A stretch of 64,000 nt of DNA from JAFDCJ01 sp049669725 (GCA_049669725.1 JBATKU010000672.1:1-64000); one strand, 5' to 3'; shown: positions 26,110 to 35,939, counted from the stretch's first letter. The notes: generated from the letters alone by a model not told the origin. Translations and numbers: made by a program.

Positions 26110-26477
26110 CCTCTTTTTCCCGGGCGGACAGGGTCAGCGGTTTAATTCAGGAAACCCTGTCAGACTTATTAAAGAAGAGCATTCACGATCCCCGCTTGGA
26201 AATGGCGACCATCACAAAGGTTAAAATGTCAGCCGATTTAAAGCTGGCGCGTATATATTTTGCGATTTACGGTGATGACAAAAAATCGGAAGGTGCTGCC
26301 AAAGGGTTTGAGAGCGCACGCGGATTTATAAAACGAATTCTTGCACGCAAACTTGGTTTGCGCTATATGCCGGACTTAAAATTTTTTTATGATGACTCTC
26401 TGGACTACGGGTCTCATATCGATCAACTGCTTGAAAAGATAAAAACCGATAATGGACCAGATTATCAACCACATTAA
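26106..26477 (+). CDS. rbfA: Ribosome-binding factor A
   Basis: RbfA is a KH-fold assembly factor for the 30S subunit. The 123-residue protein has RVSGLIQETLSDLLKKSIHD, then TITKVKMSADLKLARIYFAI and RKLGLRYMPDLKFFYDDSLD, the family's defining C-terminal strand. It overlaps the DUF503 gene by 4 bp and the following DHH gene by 26 bp. Confidence 0.95.
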   Translation: MTSFSRADRVSGLIQETLSDLLKKSIHDPRLEMATITKVKMSADLKLARIYFAIYGDDKKSEGAAKGFESARGFIKRILARKLGLRYMPDLKFFYDDSLDYGSHIDQLLEKIKTDNGPDYQPH

Positions 26478-27423
26478 AGAGGCGAATCATATTTTGCTGG
26501 CTTCACATTCGGATCCCGATGGAGATGCCGTTGGTTCTCTTCTGGCCCTGGGAATAGCTATCGGCAGACGGGGCCAAAAAACGACCATTTATAACGCCAG
26601 CCCGATTCCGGCTGTCTATCGTTTCTTGCCTTCCGTGGAGCGCATCGTCAGGCATATAAAAAAAGCTAGCACATACGACCTGGCGCTCATCATGGATTGC
26701 GGCGATCTGCCGCGCATTGGCCAAGCCAGCACTACCGTCAGTCAGATCCCAGTGGTTATCAACATCGATCACCATATTTCAAATACCGGCTTCGGTGATG
26801 TTCAACTTATCGACCCGTTGGCCTGTTCTACGGCCGAAATAGTCTATCGGCTGATTAAAGCCCTGGATGTACCTTTAGATAAAGCAATTGCGACGTCTTT
26901 GTATACAGGTATTTTAACTGATACGGGATCATTTCGTTTTTCAAGCACCAACCAGGCGGCCTTTGCCATCAGCCAGGAAATGGCGGAACTGGGGGTCGAA
27001 CCCCATGATGTCGCCCAGCATGTATATGGAACATACTCACTGGGTCGCATAAAGCTTTTAAACCTGGCCCTCGACTCAATTGAAATATCGGAAAACGGTA
27101 AATTGTCGATTATGACCGTCACCGGCGCCATGTTTGCAGAAACCGGAACTCACCCGGAAGATGTTGACGGCATGATAAACTATGCCAGACGGATCGAAGA
27201 TGTTAAAGTGGCCGCCCTGATTCAGGAACAGCAAAACGGTAACACCAATTCCAACAGTCATTGTCGTTACCATGTTAGCCTGCGATCGGACGGAACCGTC
27301 GATGTGGCGGCCATCGCCTGCTCTTTCGGAGGTGGCGGCCATGCCAGCGCCGCAGGGTTTCAGATTGAGGCGACGCTGACCAAATTAAAATCCGACATCA
27401 TTACGTTGGCGCAGAATTTGTGA
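26452..27423 (+). CDS. DHH/DHHA1 phosphoesterase, NrnA-like (oligoribonuclease / pAp phosphatase)
   Basis: It belongs to the bifunctional oligoribonuclease and 3'-phosphoadenosine-5'-phosphate phosphatase family. The 323-residue protein has HSDPDGDAVGS (metal site), DLALIMDCGD, the DHH motif in NIDHHISNTGFG, SLYTGILTDTGSFRF, and the DHHA1-type RNA-binding C-terminus with SFGGGGHASAAGF. In a sulfate reducer a pAp phosphatase activity could be useful, but this link is inference. Its start lies inside rbfA and its TGA overlaps the truB GTG. Confidence 0.88.
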   Translation: MDQIINHIKEANHILLASHSDPDGDAVGSLLALGIAIGRRGQKTTIYNASPIPAVYRFLPSVERIVRHIKKASTYDLALIMDCGDLPRIGQASTTVSQIPVVINIDHHISNTGFGDVQLIDPLACSTAEIVYRLIKALDVPLDKAIATSLYTGILTDTGSFRFSSTNQAAFAISQEMAELGVEPHDVAQHVYGTYSLGRIKLLNLALDSIEISENGKLSIMTVTGAMFAETGTHPEDVDGMINYARRIEDVKVAALIQEQQNGNTNSNSHCRYHVSLRSDGTVDVAAIACSFGGGGHASAAGFQIEATLTKLKSDIITLAQNL

Positions 27424-28337
27424 TTTTGAACGGTATTATCGTTATCGATAAGCCCGCAGATATAACATCTGCCAGGGTTGTGTCGATTGTAAAAAAAACG
27501 CTCCTTGCGAAAAAAGTCGGGCACGCCGGCACCCTGGACCCGTTTGCCGAAGGCGTACTGATATGTTGTGTCAATCAGGCCACAAGGCTGGCCGACTTTT
27601 TACTGCACGGTACTAAAAAATATATCGCCGAGCTAAAACTCGGAGAAGAAACGGATACCCAGGATTTAACCGGTACCGTAATCTCAAGCGCGGAGCCGGA
27701 AAATTATTCGACAGAAACCATAAAAAAGGTATTCAAAGCATTCGAAGGACCCCTTGAGCAGCTGCCACCGGTCTACTCGGCATTAAAGCACAAAGGTGTT
27801 CCGCTATATAAACTGGCCCGCAGCGGCCAACCGGTTCAAAAACCGCCCCGGCGAGTCGAGATTTACGGTATTACCATACTGAACATAGCGCTGCCGTTAA
27901 TCCGTTTTGAGGTTTTATGTTCAGCCGGAACCTATATCCGGACACTGGGAGCCGATATTGGGAAAGTGTTGGGTTGCGGCGGTCATCTAAATGCGCTAAA
28001 ACGGACTGCAAGCAGCGGATTTACCCTGGATCAGGCGGTATCATTATCCGCCTTAAAAAAATTAACCCCCGGCACCCGACAGCCGGAAAACTTCATCAGC
28101 ATGGCGGACGCATTGCCGGAAATGCCCACATGCAAGGCTGATACCCATTTGGTAAAAAAGATCCGGCACGGTCAGAAGATCACATTACGGGATCTCGCCG
28201 GCGCTGGCGGATTGGACGCCGGCCCTATTGCGGGTTCTAAAATAAAAGTTGTTGATCAAACAGGGGAACTTGTTGCAATATTAAACTATCAAGAGCATGA
28301 TCAGCAGTTAAATTACTGTTGCGTGTTTGCCAAGTAA
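27420..28337 (+). CDS. truB: tRNA pseudouridine(55) synthase
   Basis: TruB makes pseudouridine 55 in the T-loop of tRNAs. The 305-residue protein contains GIIVIDKPADITSARVVS, KVGHAGTLDPFAEGVL with the catalytic Asp, LGEETDTQDLTG, and the PPVYSALKHKGVPLYKLAR block, followed by a C-terminal PUA-like region. GTG 27420 overlaps the upstream stop (GTGA). TTG 27426 is an alternative start. The position between the DHH gene and rpsO is normal for the group. Confidence 0.95.
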   Translation: MILNGIIVIDKPADITSARVVSIVKKTLLAKKVGHAGTLDPFAEGVLICCVNQATRLADFLLHGTKKYIAELKLGEETDTQDLTGTVISSAEPENYSTETIKKVFKAFEGPLEQLPPVYSALKHKGVPLYKLARSGQPVQKPPRRVEIYGITILNIALPLIRFEVLCSAGTYIRTLGADIGKVLGCGGHLNALKRTASSGFTLDQAVSLSALKKLTPGTRQPENFISMADALPEMPTCKADTHLVKKIRHGQKITLRDLAGAGGLDAGPIAGSKIKVVDQTGELVAILNYQEHDQQLNYCCVFAK

Positions 28338-28419
28338 GATGCCTAATCCGGTCGAGCCGGAGTAAACCATGCAAGAACTCATTTCGAAGGATTCTTAACA
28401 AGAGGAGGCAAAAAAGAAA

Positions 28420-28689
28420 GTGACTTTCACAACCGATGATAAGAAGAAACTGATCGAGAAATTCAAGTTGCACGAGACCGATACAGGGTCCCCGGAAGTA
28501 CAGGTTGGACTTTTGACCCACCGAATTTCTTATCTCACCGAGCATTTAAAGATTCACAAGAAAGATCACCATTCCCGCAGGGGCCTGTTGATGCTGGTCG
28601 GAAGACGTCGACGGCTTCTTAACTATGTCAAATACAAAGATGTCAACCGTTATCGGACAATTATTGAAACCCTGGGATTAAAAAAGTAA
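28420..28689 (+). CDS. rpsO: 30S ribosomal protein S15
   Basis: S15 is a primary 16S rRNA-binding protein. The 89-residue product is fully typical: TGSPEVQVGLLTHRISYLTE, then HKKDHHSRRGLLMLVGRRRR and LLNYVKYKDVNRY. The start is GTG 28420, with AGAGGAGGC upstream. It precedes pnp by 257 bp. Small hairpins lie in that gap, for example TCGGG/CCCGA at 28785-28801, where pnp leaders are often processed in other bacteria. Confidence 0.97.
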   Translation: MTFTTDDKKKLIEKFKLHETDTGSPEVQVGLLTHRISYLTEHLKIHKKDHHSRRGLLMLVGRRRRLLNYVKYKDVNRYRTIIETLGLKK

Positions 28690-28946
28690 ACAACCGGCCG
28701 CAATGCTTCTTTATGCCCATCCACACCAGAGGAAAATTGAAACCGGCGGTACCTAAATCACCACCCAATCTTCGCCCACTATTGTCGGGCAAGTTTCCCG
28801 ATCAAAATTTGTTCTGTGGTCTTTGGTATCGCCCTATAGGTCCGGGATTTTACCGGAAAATGGCGACACGGACATTACTCAGATAGGCTTGTATTCGAAT
28901 TTCAGGCAGATTCAGTTACAGTGTCGTTTAACAGTTAGGAGACAAC

Positions 28947-31046
28947 ATGGAAAATTTGTTTGAAGAAGAAATCGGCGGAAAAACTATGAGCATTCAGACC
29001 GGCAAGGTTGCCAAGCAGGCATCCGGATCGGTTGTGGTCCAGTACGGCGACACCATCGTCCTGGTTACCACCGTATCCGCCCACGAAGAAAGAGCGTCCA
29101 GTTTTTTGCCCCTTACCGTCGAATATCAAGAAAAAATATATGCGGCCGGCCGGATCCCGGGTAACTATTTCCGCCGCGAAATCGGCCGTCCCAGTGAAAA
29201 AGAAACGTTGACGGCCCGCCTGATCGACCGGCCCATTCGCCCCCTGTTTCCAAAGCACTACCGCTACGAAACCCAGGTGATTGCAACCGTCCTGTCCATG
29301 GACCAGGAAAATGACCCCGACACCCTGGCAATGGTAGGCGCTTCAGCGGCCCTTACGATTTCTGACATCCCCTTTGCCGGGCCCATTGCCAGCGTACGGG
29401 TTTGCCGCATAGACGGCCAATTGAAAATAAATCCCGCCATACCGGAATGGGAAAACAGCGACATCAACATTATTGTCGCCGGCTCCAAGACCGGGGTGGT
29501 GATGGTGGAAGGCGGCGGAAATCTGGTCAGTGAGGCTGATATGCTGGAAGCCATATTATATGGTCACCAGGCCATGCAACCGCTGATTGATATGCAGTTA
29601 AAACTTAAAGAATCCAACGGCGTGCCCAAAAGGCCGTTTACACCTCCGGAAAAAGATGAAAACCTGGTGCAACGGATAGAAACCGAAGCCTCGGCTCGCA
29701 TCAAAGAAACCATTCTGATTCCAGAAAAAGTAAAGCGCAGCGCGGCTATGCGCAAACTTAAAACAGAGATTGTTGAAAATCTCGGTGAAGACTGGGCCGA
29801 GCGACAGTCAGAAGCCTATGAGGCCCTGGGTGATTTGCAGAAAAAAATCAGCCGGGATCTCATCCTGAAAGAAGGTCGTCGGATAGACGGCCGCCGGTTT
29901 GATGAAATCCGGCCGATTACCTGCGAGGTCGGCATCCTCCCCCGGCCCCACGGCAGCGGTCTTTTTACCCGGGGCGAAACCCAGGTGATCGGTGTGCTCA
30001 CCCTGGGCTCCGGACAGGATGAGCAGCGGGTAGAAACGCTCAGCGGTGAAGAATTCCGTCCCTTTATGCTGCACTACAACTTTCCGCCCTATTCCGTCGG
30101 AGAGGTCAAACGCATGGGGGGGCCCAGCCGTCGGGATATCGGGCACGGCGGGTTGTCCACCCGCGCGATTGAAAAAATTCTGCCCGACAAAGAGGATTTT
30201 GACTATACGATTCGGCTGGTATCTGAGGTGTTGGAATCCAACGGATCATCCTCCATGGGAACCGTATGCTCATGCTGCCTGGCCCTCATGGACGGTGGCG
30301 TTCCCATCAAAGCACCGGTGGCCGGAATCGCCATGGGCCTTGTCAAAGAGGACGATCAGGTCGTCATCCTGTCCGACATTCTGGGCGATGAAGATCACAC
30401 CGGTGATATGGATTTTAAAGTCGCCGGTACCCGGGAGGGAATTACAGCGCTTCAAATGGATATCAAAATCCTTGAACTGTCAAAGGACATCATGGAAAAA
30501 GCCCTGGAGCAGGCCAAAGCAGGGCGCTTGCATATCCTGGGCAAAATGGCGGAAGCACTGGAAAACCCGCGCCAGGAGATTTCCCCTTTTGCTCCGACCA
30601 TTATCACCATTATGGTTAAACCGGATAAAATCCGCGAAATCATCGGCCCCGGTGGCAAGGTGATTCGCGGCATCCAGAGTGAAACCGGCACCAGCGTTGA
30701 AATCGATGATTCCGGCACGGTAAAGGTAGCAGCGTTCTCCAAAGAGGAGGGCGACGCTGCTATTAAAATGATTGAAGAGCTTATCAGGGAACCGGAAGTC
30801 GGTGCCATTTACGAAGGCAAGGTTGTCAAAATTACGGATTTCGGCGCTTTTGTTCAGATAATGCCCGGCACCGATGGTCTGGTGCACATCTCGCAACTGG
30901 CCAATCACCGGGTGACCAAAGTTTCCGATATCGTTAAGGAAGGTGACCAACTCAGGGTTAAGGTGCTTGAAATCAGCAGGGATGGAAAAATACGGCTGAG
31001 CCATAAAGTTTTATTGGATGAAGGAGATGGACGTGCCGATCGATAA
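28947..31046 (+). CDS. pnp: Polyribonucleotide nucleotidyltransferase (PNPase)
   Basis: PNPase degrades RNA 3'-to-5' by phosphorolysis and is part of the degradosome in many bacteria. The 699-residue protein has two RNase PH domains (FFRREIGRPSEKETLTARLI and LPRPHGSGLFTRGETQ), FNFPPYSVGE-type HYNFPPYSVGEVKRMGGPSR, and the catalytic SSSMGTVCSCCLALMDGGV region. A KH domain (IIGPGGKVIRGI) and an S1 domain (GKVVKITDFGAFVQIMPGTD) follow. The stop lies 14 bp beyond the start proposed for the next gene, so translation is probably coupled. Confidence 0.97.
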   Translation: MENLFEEEIGGKTMSIQTGKVAKQASGSVVVQYGDTIVLVTTVSAHEERASSFLPLTVEYQEKIYAAGRIPGNYFRREIGRPSEKETLTARLIDRPIRPLFPKHYRYETQVIATVLSMDQENDPDTLAMVGASAALTISDIPFAGPIASVRVCRIDGQLKINPAIPEWENSDINIIVAGSKTGVVMVEGGGNLVSEADMLEAILYGHQAMQPLIDMQLKLKESNGVPKRPFTPPEKDENLVQRIETEASARIKETILIPEKVKRSAAMRKLKTEIVENLGEDWAERQSEAYEALGDLQKKISRDLILKEGRRIDGRRFDEIRPITCEVGILPRPHGSGLFTRGETQVIGVLTLGSGQDEQRVETLSGEEFRPFMLHYNFPPYSVGEVKRMGGPSRRDIGHGGLSTRAIEKILPDKEDFDYTIRLVSEVLESNGSSSMGTVCSCCLALMDGGVPIKAPVAGIAMGLVKEDDQVVILSDILGDEDHTGDMDFKVAGTREGITALQMDIKILELSKDIMEKALEQAKAGRLHILGKMAEALENPRQEISPFAPTIITIMVKPDKIREIIGPGGKVIRGIQSETGTSVEIDDSGTVKVAAFSKEEGDAAIKMIEELIREPEVGAIYEGKVVKITDFGAFVQIMPGTDGLVHISQLANHRVTKVSDIVKEGDQLRVKVLEISRDGKIRLSHKVLLDEGDGRADR

Positions 31047-32295
31047 AACCGTCCTTAAAAACGGCGTTCGGGTTCTTACCAAAAAAATGCCCCACACCCG
31101 CTCGGTGTCCATGGGGGTGTGGGTCGATGTGGGCGCCCGGGATGAAACCGAGACTGAAAGCGGGCTCGCCCACTTTATCGAGCACATGGTTTTTAAGGGT
31201 ACCCGCAAACGCTCTGCCTATCAGATTGCCAAAGAATTTGATTCCATCGGCGGTCACACCAATGCCTTCACGACCATGGAAAATACCTGCTACCATGCCA
31301 GGGTCATGGACACCCATACGGAGACCATGGTCGATATCCTCTCCGACATCTTTATCAACTCGGTATTTGACCCTGATGAAATGGATAAAGAACGGCCGGT
31401 TATTCTGCAGGAAATCGGCATGGTTGAGGACAGCCCCGATGAATACGTCCATGTGCTTTCAGGCCATAATTTTTGGGGCGAGCACCCGCTGGGGCAGTCC
31501 ATTCTCGGCACACCGGAAAACATAATCCGATTTGATGCCGGAACGCTAAAAAATTTTCTCCACCGCCTGTATCAGCCCGAGCGCATTCTAATTTCCGCTG
31601 CCGGCAATCTTGAACACAATTTTCTGGTAGACCTGATCAAGCCGGCCTTTGAAATCATCCCGACTGGAAAGGATTTTCCCCGGCGCCTGACGCCCCCCGA
31701 TCGTTCAGTGGTTGATTTCAACCACCGCGATCTGGAGCAGATGCACATTTGCCTCAGCACCAGGGGATTGGCCATCACCGATCCGCGTCGTTACACGTTT
31801 TCCCTTTTGAACACCATCGTCGGCGGAAATATGAGTTCCAGGCTTTTTCAAGAGGTGCGGGAACGTCGGGGTCTGGCTTACAGCGTGTATTCCTTTATTT
31901 CTTCCCATGTGGATACCGGCATGTTCGGGTTCTATATGGGTGTTGATCCCAAGCGGGCACGTGAAACCATTCTGCTGGTTTTGGACGAAATTATTAAATT
32001 GAAAACAGTGCCGGTTGAGGAATCAGAGCTGAAAGGCGCCATTGAGTATACCAAAGGCAGTTTATCACTGGCCTCGGAAAGTGCCGACAACCATATGGTA
32101 CGAAACGCTCAGAATGAAATGCATTTTGGCGGCGATATTACCCTAGAGGAAATTATTGAAAAAATTGAAGCCGTCACCGCCGATGATATCCTTGAACTGG
32201 CCGATGAACTCATCAACCCGGCTAAAATGACTTACACCCTGCTGGGACCGGTTGAAGACCACAAAATAGAATTGGGGAAAATATTACCCAGTTAG
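31033..32295 (+). CDS. M16-family zinc metallopeptidase
   Basis: This is a processing peptidase of the M16B family, often encoded beside pnp. The inverted zinc motif HFIEHMVFKGT is intact near residue 50, with the downstream glutamate region NAFTTMENTCYHA. The C-terminal half has the VRERRGLAYSVYSF signature. GTG 31033 is preferred as start because AAGGAG (31021-31026) lies 6 bp upstream. ATG 31018 and ATG 31027 are in frame but lie before or too close to that site. The gene overlaps the pnp 3' end. Confidence 0.92.
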   Translation: MPIDKTVLKNGVRVLTKKMPHTRSVSMGVWVDVGARDETETESGLAHFIEHMVFKGTRKRSAYQIAKEFDSIGGHTNAFTTMENTCYHARVMDTHTETMVDILSDIFINSVFDPDEMDKERPVILQEIGMVEDSPDEYVHVLSGHNFWGEHPLGQSILGTPENIIRFDAGTLKNFLHRLYQPERILISAAGNLEHNFLVDLIKPAFEIIPTGKDFPRRLTPPDRSVVDFNHRDLEQMHICLSTRGLAITDPRRYTFSLLNTIVGGNMSSRLFQEVRERRGLAYSVYSFISSHVDTGMFGFYMGVDPKRARETILLVLDEIIKLKTVPVEESELKGAIEYTKGSLSLASESADNHMVRNAQNEMHFGGDITLEEIIEKIEAVTADDILELADELINPAKMTYTLLGPVEDHKIELGKILPS

Positions 32296-32360
32296 AATTG
32301 TAGTTTTTTCTTTAGACACTTCGGATCGGCGTTTACTTTACATGTTCGGGGCTTCGCTCC

Positions 32361-32525
32361 AAATGGAATGGTGGAATGCTGGAATATTGGAAAAATGGAT
32401 TCTGGAATTCTGGATGGAAGGGTTAATGATCCTCTGAAAGCGGCACGAAGATAAAGATTAAAGTAGATATTAACTTTTGAATACCCAATATTCCATCCTT
32501 CCACTATTCCAATATTCCATGATTG
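32361..32525. repeat. Inverted word-repeat element I (TGGAATATTGGAATG words)
   Basis: The left arm (32361-32421) repeats ATGGAATGGTGGAATGCTGG, AATATTGG and TCTGGAATTCTGGATGG. The right arm (32483-32525) has CAATATTCCATCCTTCC and CTATTCCAATATTCCATG. It separates the M16 gene from dut. Confidence 0.75.
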
Positions 32526-32601
32526 AGGCAGAAACTCACGGCCCAAAAAATACCCCGCATTTCCAATTCAGGATTAGAGATTAAGAGGTGGTTAATTATC
32601 T

Positions 32602-33060
32602 ATGACTTCTTTCCCGGTAATAAAATTTTTACGGCTACGCCCCGAGTCGGATTCAGATATTCCCCTGCCCCGCTATATGACCCCTCAGTCCGCAGGCATG
32701 GACATCTGTACCGCTCCCACTGAAGCGGTGTTGCTGGAAAAGGGTAAAATAGCCATGCTGCCCACCGGATTTGCCATGGCGCTTCCGCAGGGATATGAAG
32801 CCCAGATCCGTCCCCGCAGCGGTCTGGCGGTAAAACATGGAATCGGGCTCATCAACTCCCCCGGCACCATCGATGCCGACTACCGTGGTGAGGTCATGAT
32901 CGCGGTAATCAATCTTGGTCCGCAACCTTACACCTTTCACCGGGGAGACCGGGTTGCCCAGATGGTTATCCAAAGGGTCTACCAGGCCGAATTGCAGGAA
33001 GCGCAATATCTTGACGAAACCCGCCGAAACACCGGCGGATTCGGGCATACGGGCAAATAA
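32602..33060 (+). CDS. dut: dUTP diphosphatase
   Basis: dUTPase hydrolyses dUTP to dUMP and pyrophosphate, keeping uracil out of DNA. The five trimeric-dUTPase motifs are visible in 152 residues: SAGMDICTA, PRSGLAVKHGIGLINSPGTI, DADYRGEV, GDRVAQMVI and the C-terminal RNTGGFGHTGK. AGAGGTGG lies upstream of ATG 32602. Confidence 0.96.
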   Translation: MTSFPVIKFLRLRPESDSDIPLPRYMTPQSAGMDICTAPTEAVLLEKGKIAMLPTGFAMALPQGYEAQIRPRSGLAVKHGIGLINSPGTIDADYRGEVMIAVINLGPQPYTFHRGDRVAQMVIQRVYQAELQEAQYLDETRRNTGGFGHTGK

Positions 33061-33137
33061 GCTCATAGCTCGTAGCTCAAAGCTCATAGTAAAATAAGAT
33101 TTTTAATCCTTTAGCCTATCAGCTGTGAGCTATGAGC
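33059..33137. repeat. Inverted word-repeat element J (AGCTCATAGCTC words)
   Basis: AAGCTCATAGCTCGTAGCTC and AAAGCTCATAG (33059-33090) face CTATCAGCTGTGAGCTATGA GC (33117-33137). It starts at the dut stop codon and lies between dut and the metallo-beta-lactamase-fold gene. Confidence 0.75.
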
Positions 33138-33163
33138 AATTCAGCAATTAATAATGCATAATT

Positions 33164-33979
33164 ATGGTAATGCGTTCTAATACCTCAAACGATATAATTC
33201 AGCAGGAATTTTCCCTGGCCGTCTGCACCCTGGCCAGCGGAAGCAAAGGCAATGCCACCTATATATCGGACGGTGAAACATCAATTCTCGTTGATGCCGG
33301 CTTATCCGGCATTGAGATTCAGCGCCGTTTAACATCGAGGGATCTGTCCCCCGAAGATCTGGATGCGATAATCGTCACCCACGAACATTCCGATCATGTC
33401 CGAGGGGTCGGCATTCTCTCGCGCCGTTATAATTTGCCGGTATACATCAATCCCAAAACGCACAAAGCCTGCCCCGGCCTTGGAAGGCTGTATAAAACCA
33501 GGCCCTTTGAATGCGGAACGACCTTCCATTTCAACAATCTGGCCGTTCATCCTTTTGCCATATCTCACGATGCTGAAGACCCGGCCGGCTTTACCATCGG
33601 CCAGAACGGAACCACCATTGGAATCGCCACCGATCTTGGAATCGCTACCGCCATGGTCAGGCAACACTTAAAACACTGCGCACTGCTGATCCTGGAAGCC
33701 AATCACGATCTGACGATGCTGGAAACCGGCCCCTATCCCTGGCCCCTGAAACAGCGCATCCGGGGCCGAACCGGCCACCTGTCCAATCCGGATTCTAAAA
33801 AACTGTTGAACGAGTTGCAGCACGACGACCTCCAGCATGTTATCCTGGGACACTTAAGTGAAATCAACAATACCCCTCAAAAAGCCTTTGACGAAGTATC
33901 CGGGGCAATTACCCGCTGCAACGCCGAGCTGACGGTAGCGGACCAGTATAGTTCAGGACCAGTAATTTATCTGAAATAA
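33164..33979 (+). CDS. Metallo-beta-lactamase-fold hydrolase (YycJ/WalJ-like)
   Basis: The 271-residue protein has the metal-binding motif THEHSDHVRG and a start typical of the YycJ/WalJ group (VCTLASGSKGNATYISDG, then ILVDAGLSG). Further ligands follow in SHDAEDPAGF, ATDLG and LEANHD, and a final histidine in LGHLSEINN. Members are thought to act as exonucleases or phosphodiesterases, but the activity is not well established. It is the last gene of the long plus-strand block. Confidence 0.85.
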   Translation: MVMRSNTSNDIIQQEFSLAVCTLASGSKGNATYISDGETSILVDAGLSGIEIQRRLTSRDLSPEDLDAIIVTHEHSDHVRGVGILSRRYNLPVYINPKTHKACPGLGRLYKTRPFECGTTFHFNNLAVHPFAISHDAEDPAGFTIGQNGTTIGIATDLGIATAMVRQHLKHCALLILEANHDLTMLETGPYPWPLKQRIRGRTGHLSNPDSKKLLNELQHDDLQHVILGHLSEINNTPQKAFDEVSGAITRCNAELTVADQYSSGPVIYLK

Positions 33980-34090
33980 CGGGCTGATCTCAGAACTTTC
34001 CCGATGTCTCCCTGATATAAACCGGAGCAATCTGCAATTTGGGGCTGAAAATTATTAGGTTACCAGAAGAAATATTCAAGATGATGTGAT

Positions 34091-34152
34091 GGTATATTCT
34101 AGCCGCAATCGCACCTTTCGCAAAATTAGCGATTGCGTATACCTAATATACA
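34091..34152. repeat. Inverted repeat between convergent genes
   Basis: CGCAATCGC (34104-34112) and GCGATTGCG (34129-34137) are exact complements. Weaker pairing extends outward (GGTATATT with AATATAC). It may end transcripts from either side, although it has no T-run. Confidence 0.55.
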
Positions 34153-34280
34153 ATCTTGGATAGTAACGTTAGCAAATCTCAAACGGCTCCATTCTCACAA
34201 TACCACTAAAGGCAAGGCCGTTTCGGTGCCGCCAGTAGCCAAAAGGTGTAAAGGTCAATCAGCATAGCCTGATTGCCTTA

Positions 34281-34604
34281 TTAGTAACGCCCTCTGCCGC
34301 GTCTATCTCCCCCTCCGCGTCTATTTTCCTGTCCTCCTTTATCGCTACCGCGACGGTTGTCAGTGTGAGACCGAGCCTCATTGACGGTAATCGTTCTCCC
34401 TTTCAGGGCCGTCCCATTTAAAGCTTCGATTGCAGACTGAGCCTCAGTTTGAACGGGCATTTCCACGAATCCAAAGCCTTTTGAGCGACCACTTTGTTTA
34501 TCCTCGATAACAGTTGCGGACGCGACCTGCCCAAAGGCCTCAAAAGCCTGGTGCAAATCTTCTTCGGTGACATTGTATGAGAGGTTGCCAATGAAAATGT
34601 TCAT
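34281..34604 (-). CDS. RRM-domain RNA-binding protein
   Basis: This is a single-RRM protein of the type seen in cyanobacteria and Desulfobacterota, sometimes cold-induced. From ATG 34604 (preceded by GGGAG on the minus strand) it has 107 residues. RNP2 is IFIGNLSYNVTEEDL and RNP1 is KGFGFVEM, followed by a Gly/Arg-rich tail (RRGGGDRRGRGRY). The longer frame to 34658 lacks a ribosome site. The gene stands alone with a long non-coding upstream region. Confidence 0.93.
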   Translation of the reverse strand: MNIFIGNLSYNVTEEDLHQAFEAFGQVASATVIEDKQSGRSKGFGFVEMPVQTEAQSAIEALNGTALKGRTITVNEARSHTDNRRGSDKGGQENRRGGGDRRGRGRY

Positions 34605-34659
34605 TTTAATCTCCCTTTTGTAAAACCTAAATCTTTGATGCCTTTTTAATACCTGCAAT

Positions 34660-35388
34660 ACTTGCCAAAATCGCAGTTTGCAGTTTTACAGGGATTATCG
34701 CAGACATTTATATCACAAGGTTTTCCGTGCTGTCAAAAGCTGAGAGATATAGAACCAGATCTCTCGCCCCCAGCATGCAAAGGTGAGCCTAAAAAGATGT
34801 CCTTAAAAGTCAAGGCTTCTTTATAAAATAATTTTACTTCATTGACTTTGCACAATTCATGCATAAATTAAGAACAGTAGTTAAGTGCCACACCAACTTC
34901 AGCACCTACAAAATAAACCATGGGATGGCTCTCTTAGAGCCTCCAGAGGTTATAATTAAAAAAAGGGGGTTTGGCGGTGGCACTTAACAGATTTCTCGGG
35001 TGTGCGTGCATCTTTTATTATGGATTTTAACGGCACCTTTGAATTCCACTCATCTTTTAACCCCCAATAAGGGCCGCCTGTGAAGAAACTACTCAAAGCT
35101 CCTTAACTATGCTCCCAAATATGATGGGGATGTTCGGTCGGAAGGTAGCGACCCTTCATTTCCCTATTGGATACCACCAAGATCATCTTACCGCATCTTT
35201 TAACCTTAACCACTTAGAGCCGTTCACCAAGACAAAGTCAACTCGATTCCTTTTACATAGGAGGATGTTCCCTTGAGGAAAATACTCAAATGGTGCCGGC
35301 GTTGCTTCTGATAGAATGAATGTGATCTGTCGCGAGCTTCAAATGCTATTTGGTTCGTATACATAATAAGATAAAAGGAGGGTATCAA
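34660..35388. other. 730-bp gap with structured but gene-free sequence
   Basis: No convincing gene is present. The region contains a short hairpin (GAGAGAT/ATCTCTC near 34743-34768) and a nested inverted structure: TTAAGTGCCAC (34881-34891) pairs with GTGGCACTTAA (34977-34987), enclosing the hairpin GGCTCTCTTAGAGCC (34927-34941). The RRM-gene leader and promoter should lie at the left end. Confidence 0.5.
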
Positions 35389-35739
35389 ATGAAACCAGAA
35401 AATGCAGGCAAGGTTAAGTTTGGAGTTTGGGGCCTTATTTGCGGGGCAGTCATCGCAATGATCATCGGTTTTGCGTGGGGGGGTTGGACAACCTCCCCCA
35501 CTACCCGAAAGATGTCCGAAGAGGCGGTCTTGGCGAGTCAGGCGGCGATCTGCGTTGCCCAATTTATGAAGGAACCGAACCATAAAGAGAAACTTAAAGA
35601 ATTAGCGGAATTAAGTACATGGAAGAGGCCTGAATTCATTGAAAAAGAAGGCTGGGATAAAATGCCCGGCCAAGAAAAGGCTGACTATTCTGTAAGCCGA
35701 GCATGCGCCGATGGGCTTGAACTTCTTTTCGAAAAATGA
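35389..35739 (+). CDS. Small single-pass membrane protein, function unknown
   Basis: I do not recognise the family. ATG 35389 follows a very strong AAGGAGG site and gives 116 residues. A hydrophobic segment near residues 10-32 (VWGLICGAVIAMIIGFAWGG) is probably a membrane anchor with a short cytoplasmic N-terminus. The rest is soluble and helical, with two conserved-looking cysteines (AAICVAQFM and SRACADGLELL). It lies upstream of the Hsp20-like gene on the same strand, 200 bp apart. Confidence 0.7.
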   Translation: MKPENAGKVKFGVWGLICGAVIAMIIGFAWGGWTTSPTTRKMSEEAVLASQAAICVAQFMKEPNHKEKLKELAELSTWKRPEFIEKEGWDKMPGQEKADYSVSRACADGLELLFEK

Positions 35740-35939
35740 GATGGATGAAATAGCTGTTAAAGGTGATTCACAATTTATTTTATGTAGGTCATATTTTTTG
35801 CGGATAATCTTCTTTCAGCGACAAGCATTAGGAGTTCTGCATTAAGAGTCAAGACTAAAATCGACATAACGAAAAAGTTGATGATCAATTGGCAAAAAGC
35901 CCGACTAATCGGGAACGAGACAGAAAGGAGTGTGTCAAC

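Noticed and set aside
30046..30663. 205-residue frame inside pnp
   Set aside because: The alternate frame of PNPase has a Trp/Pro/Ser-rich composition typical of shadow frames.
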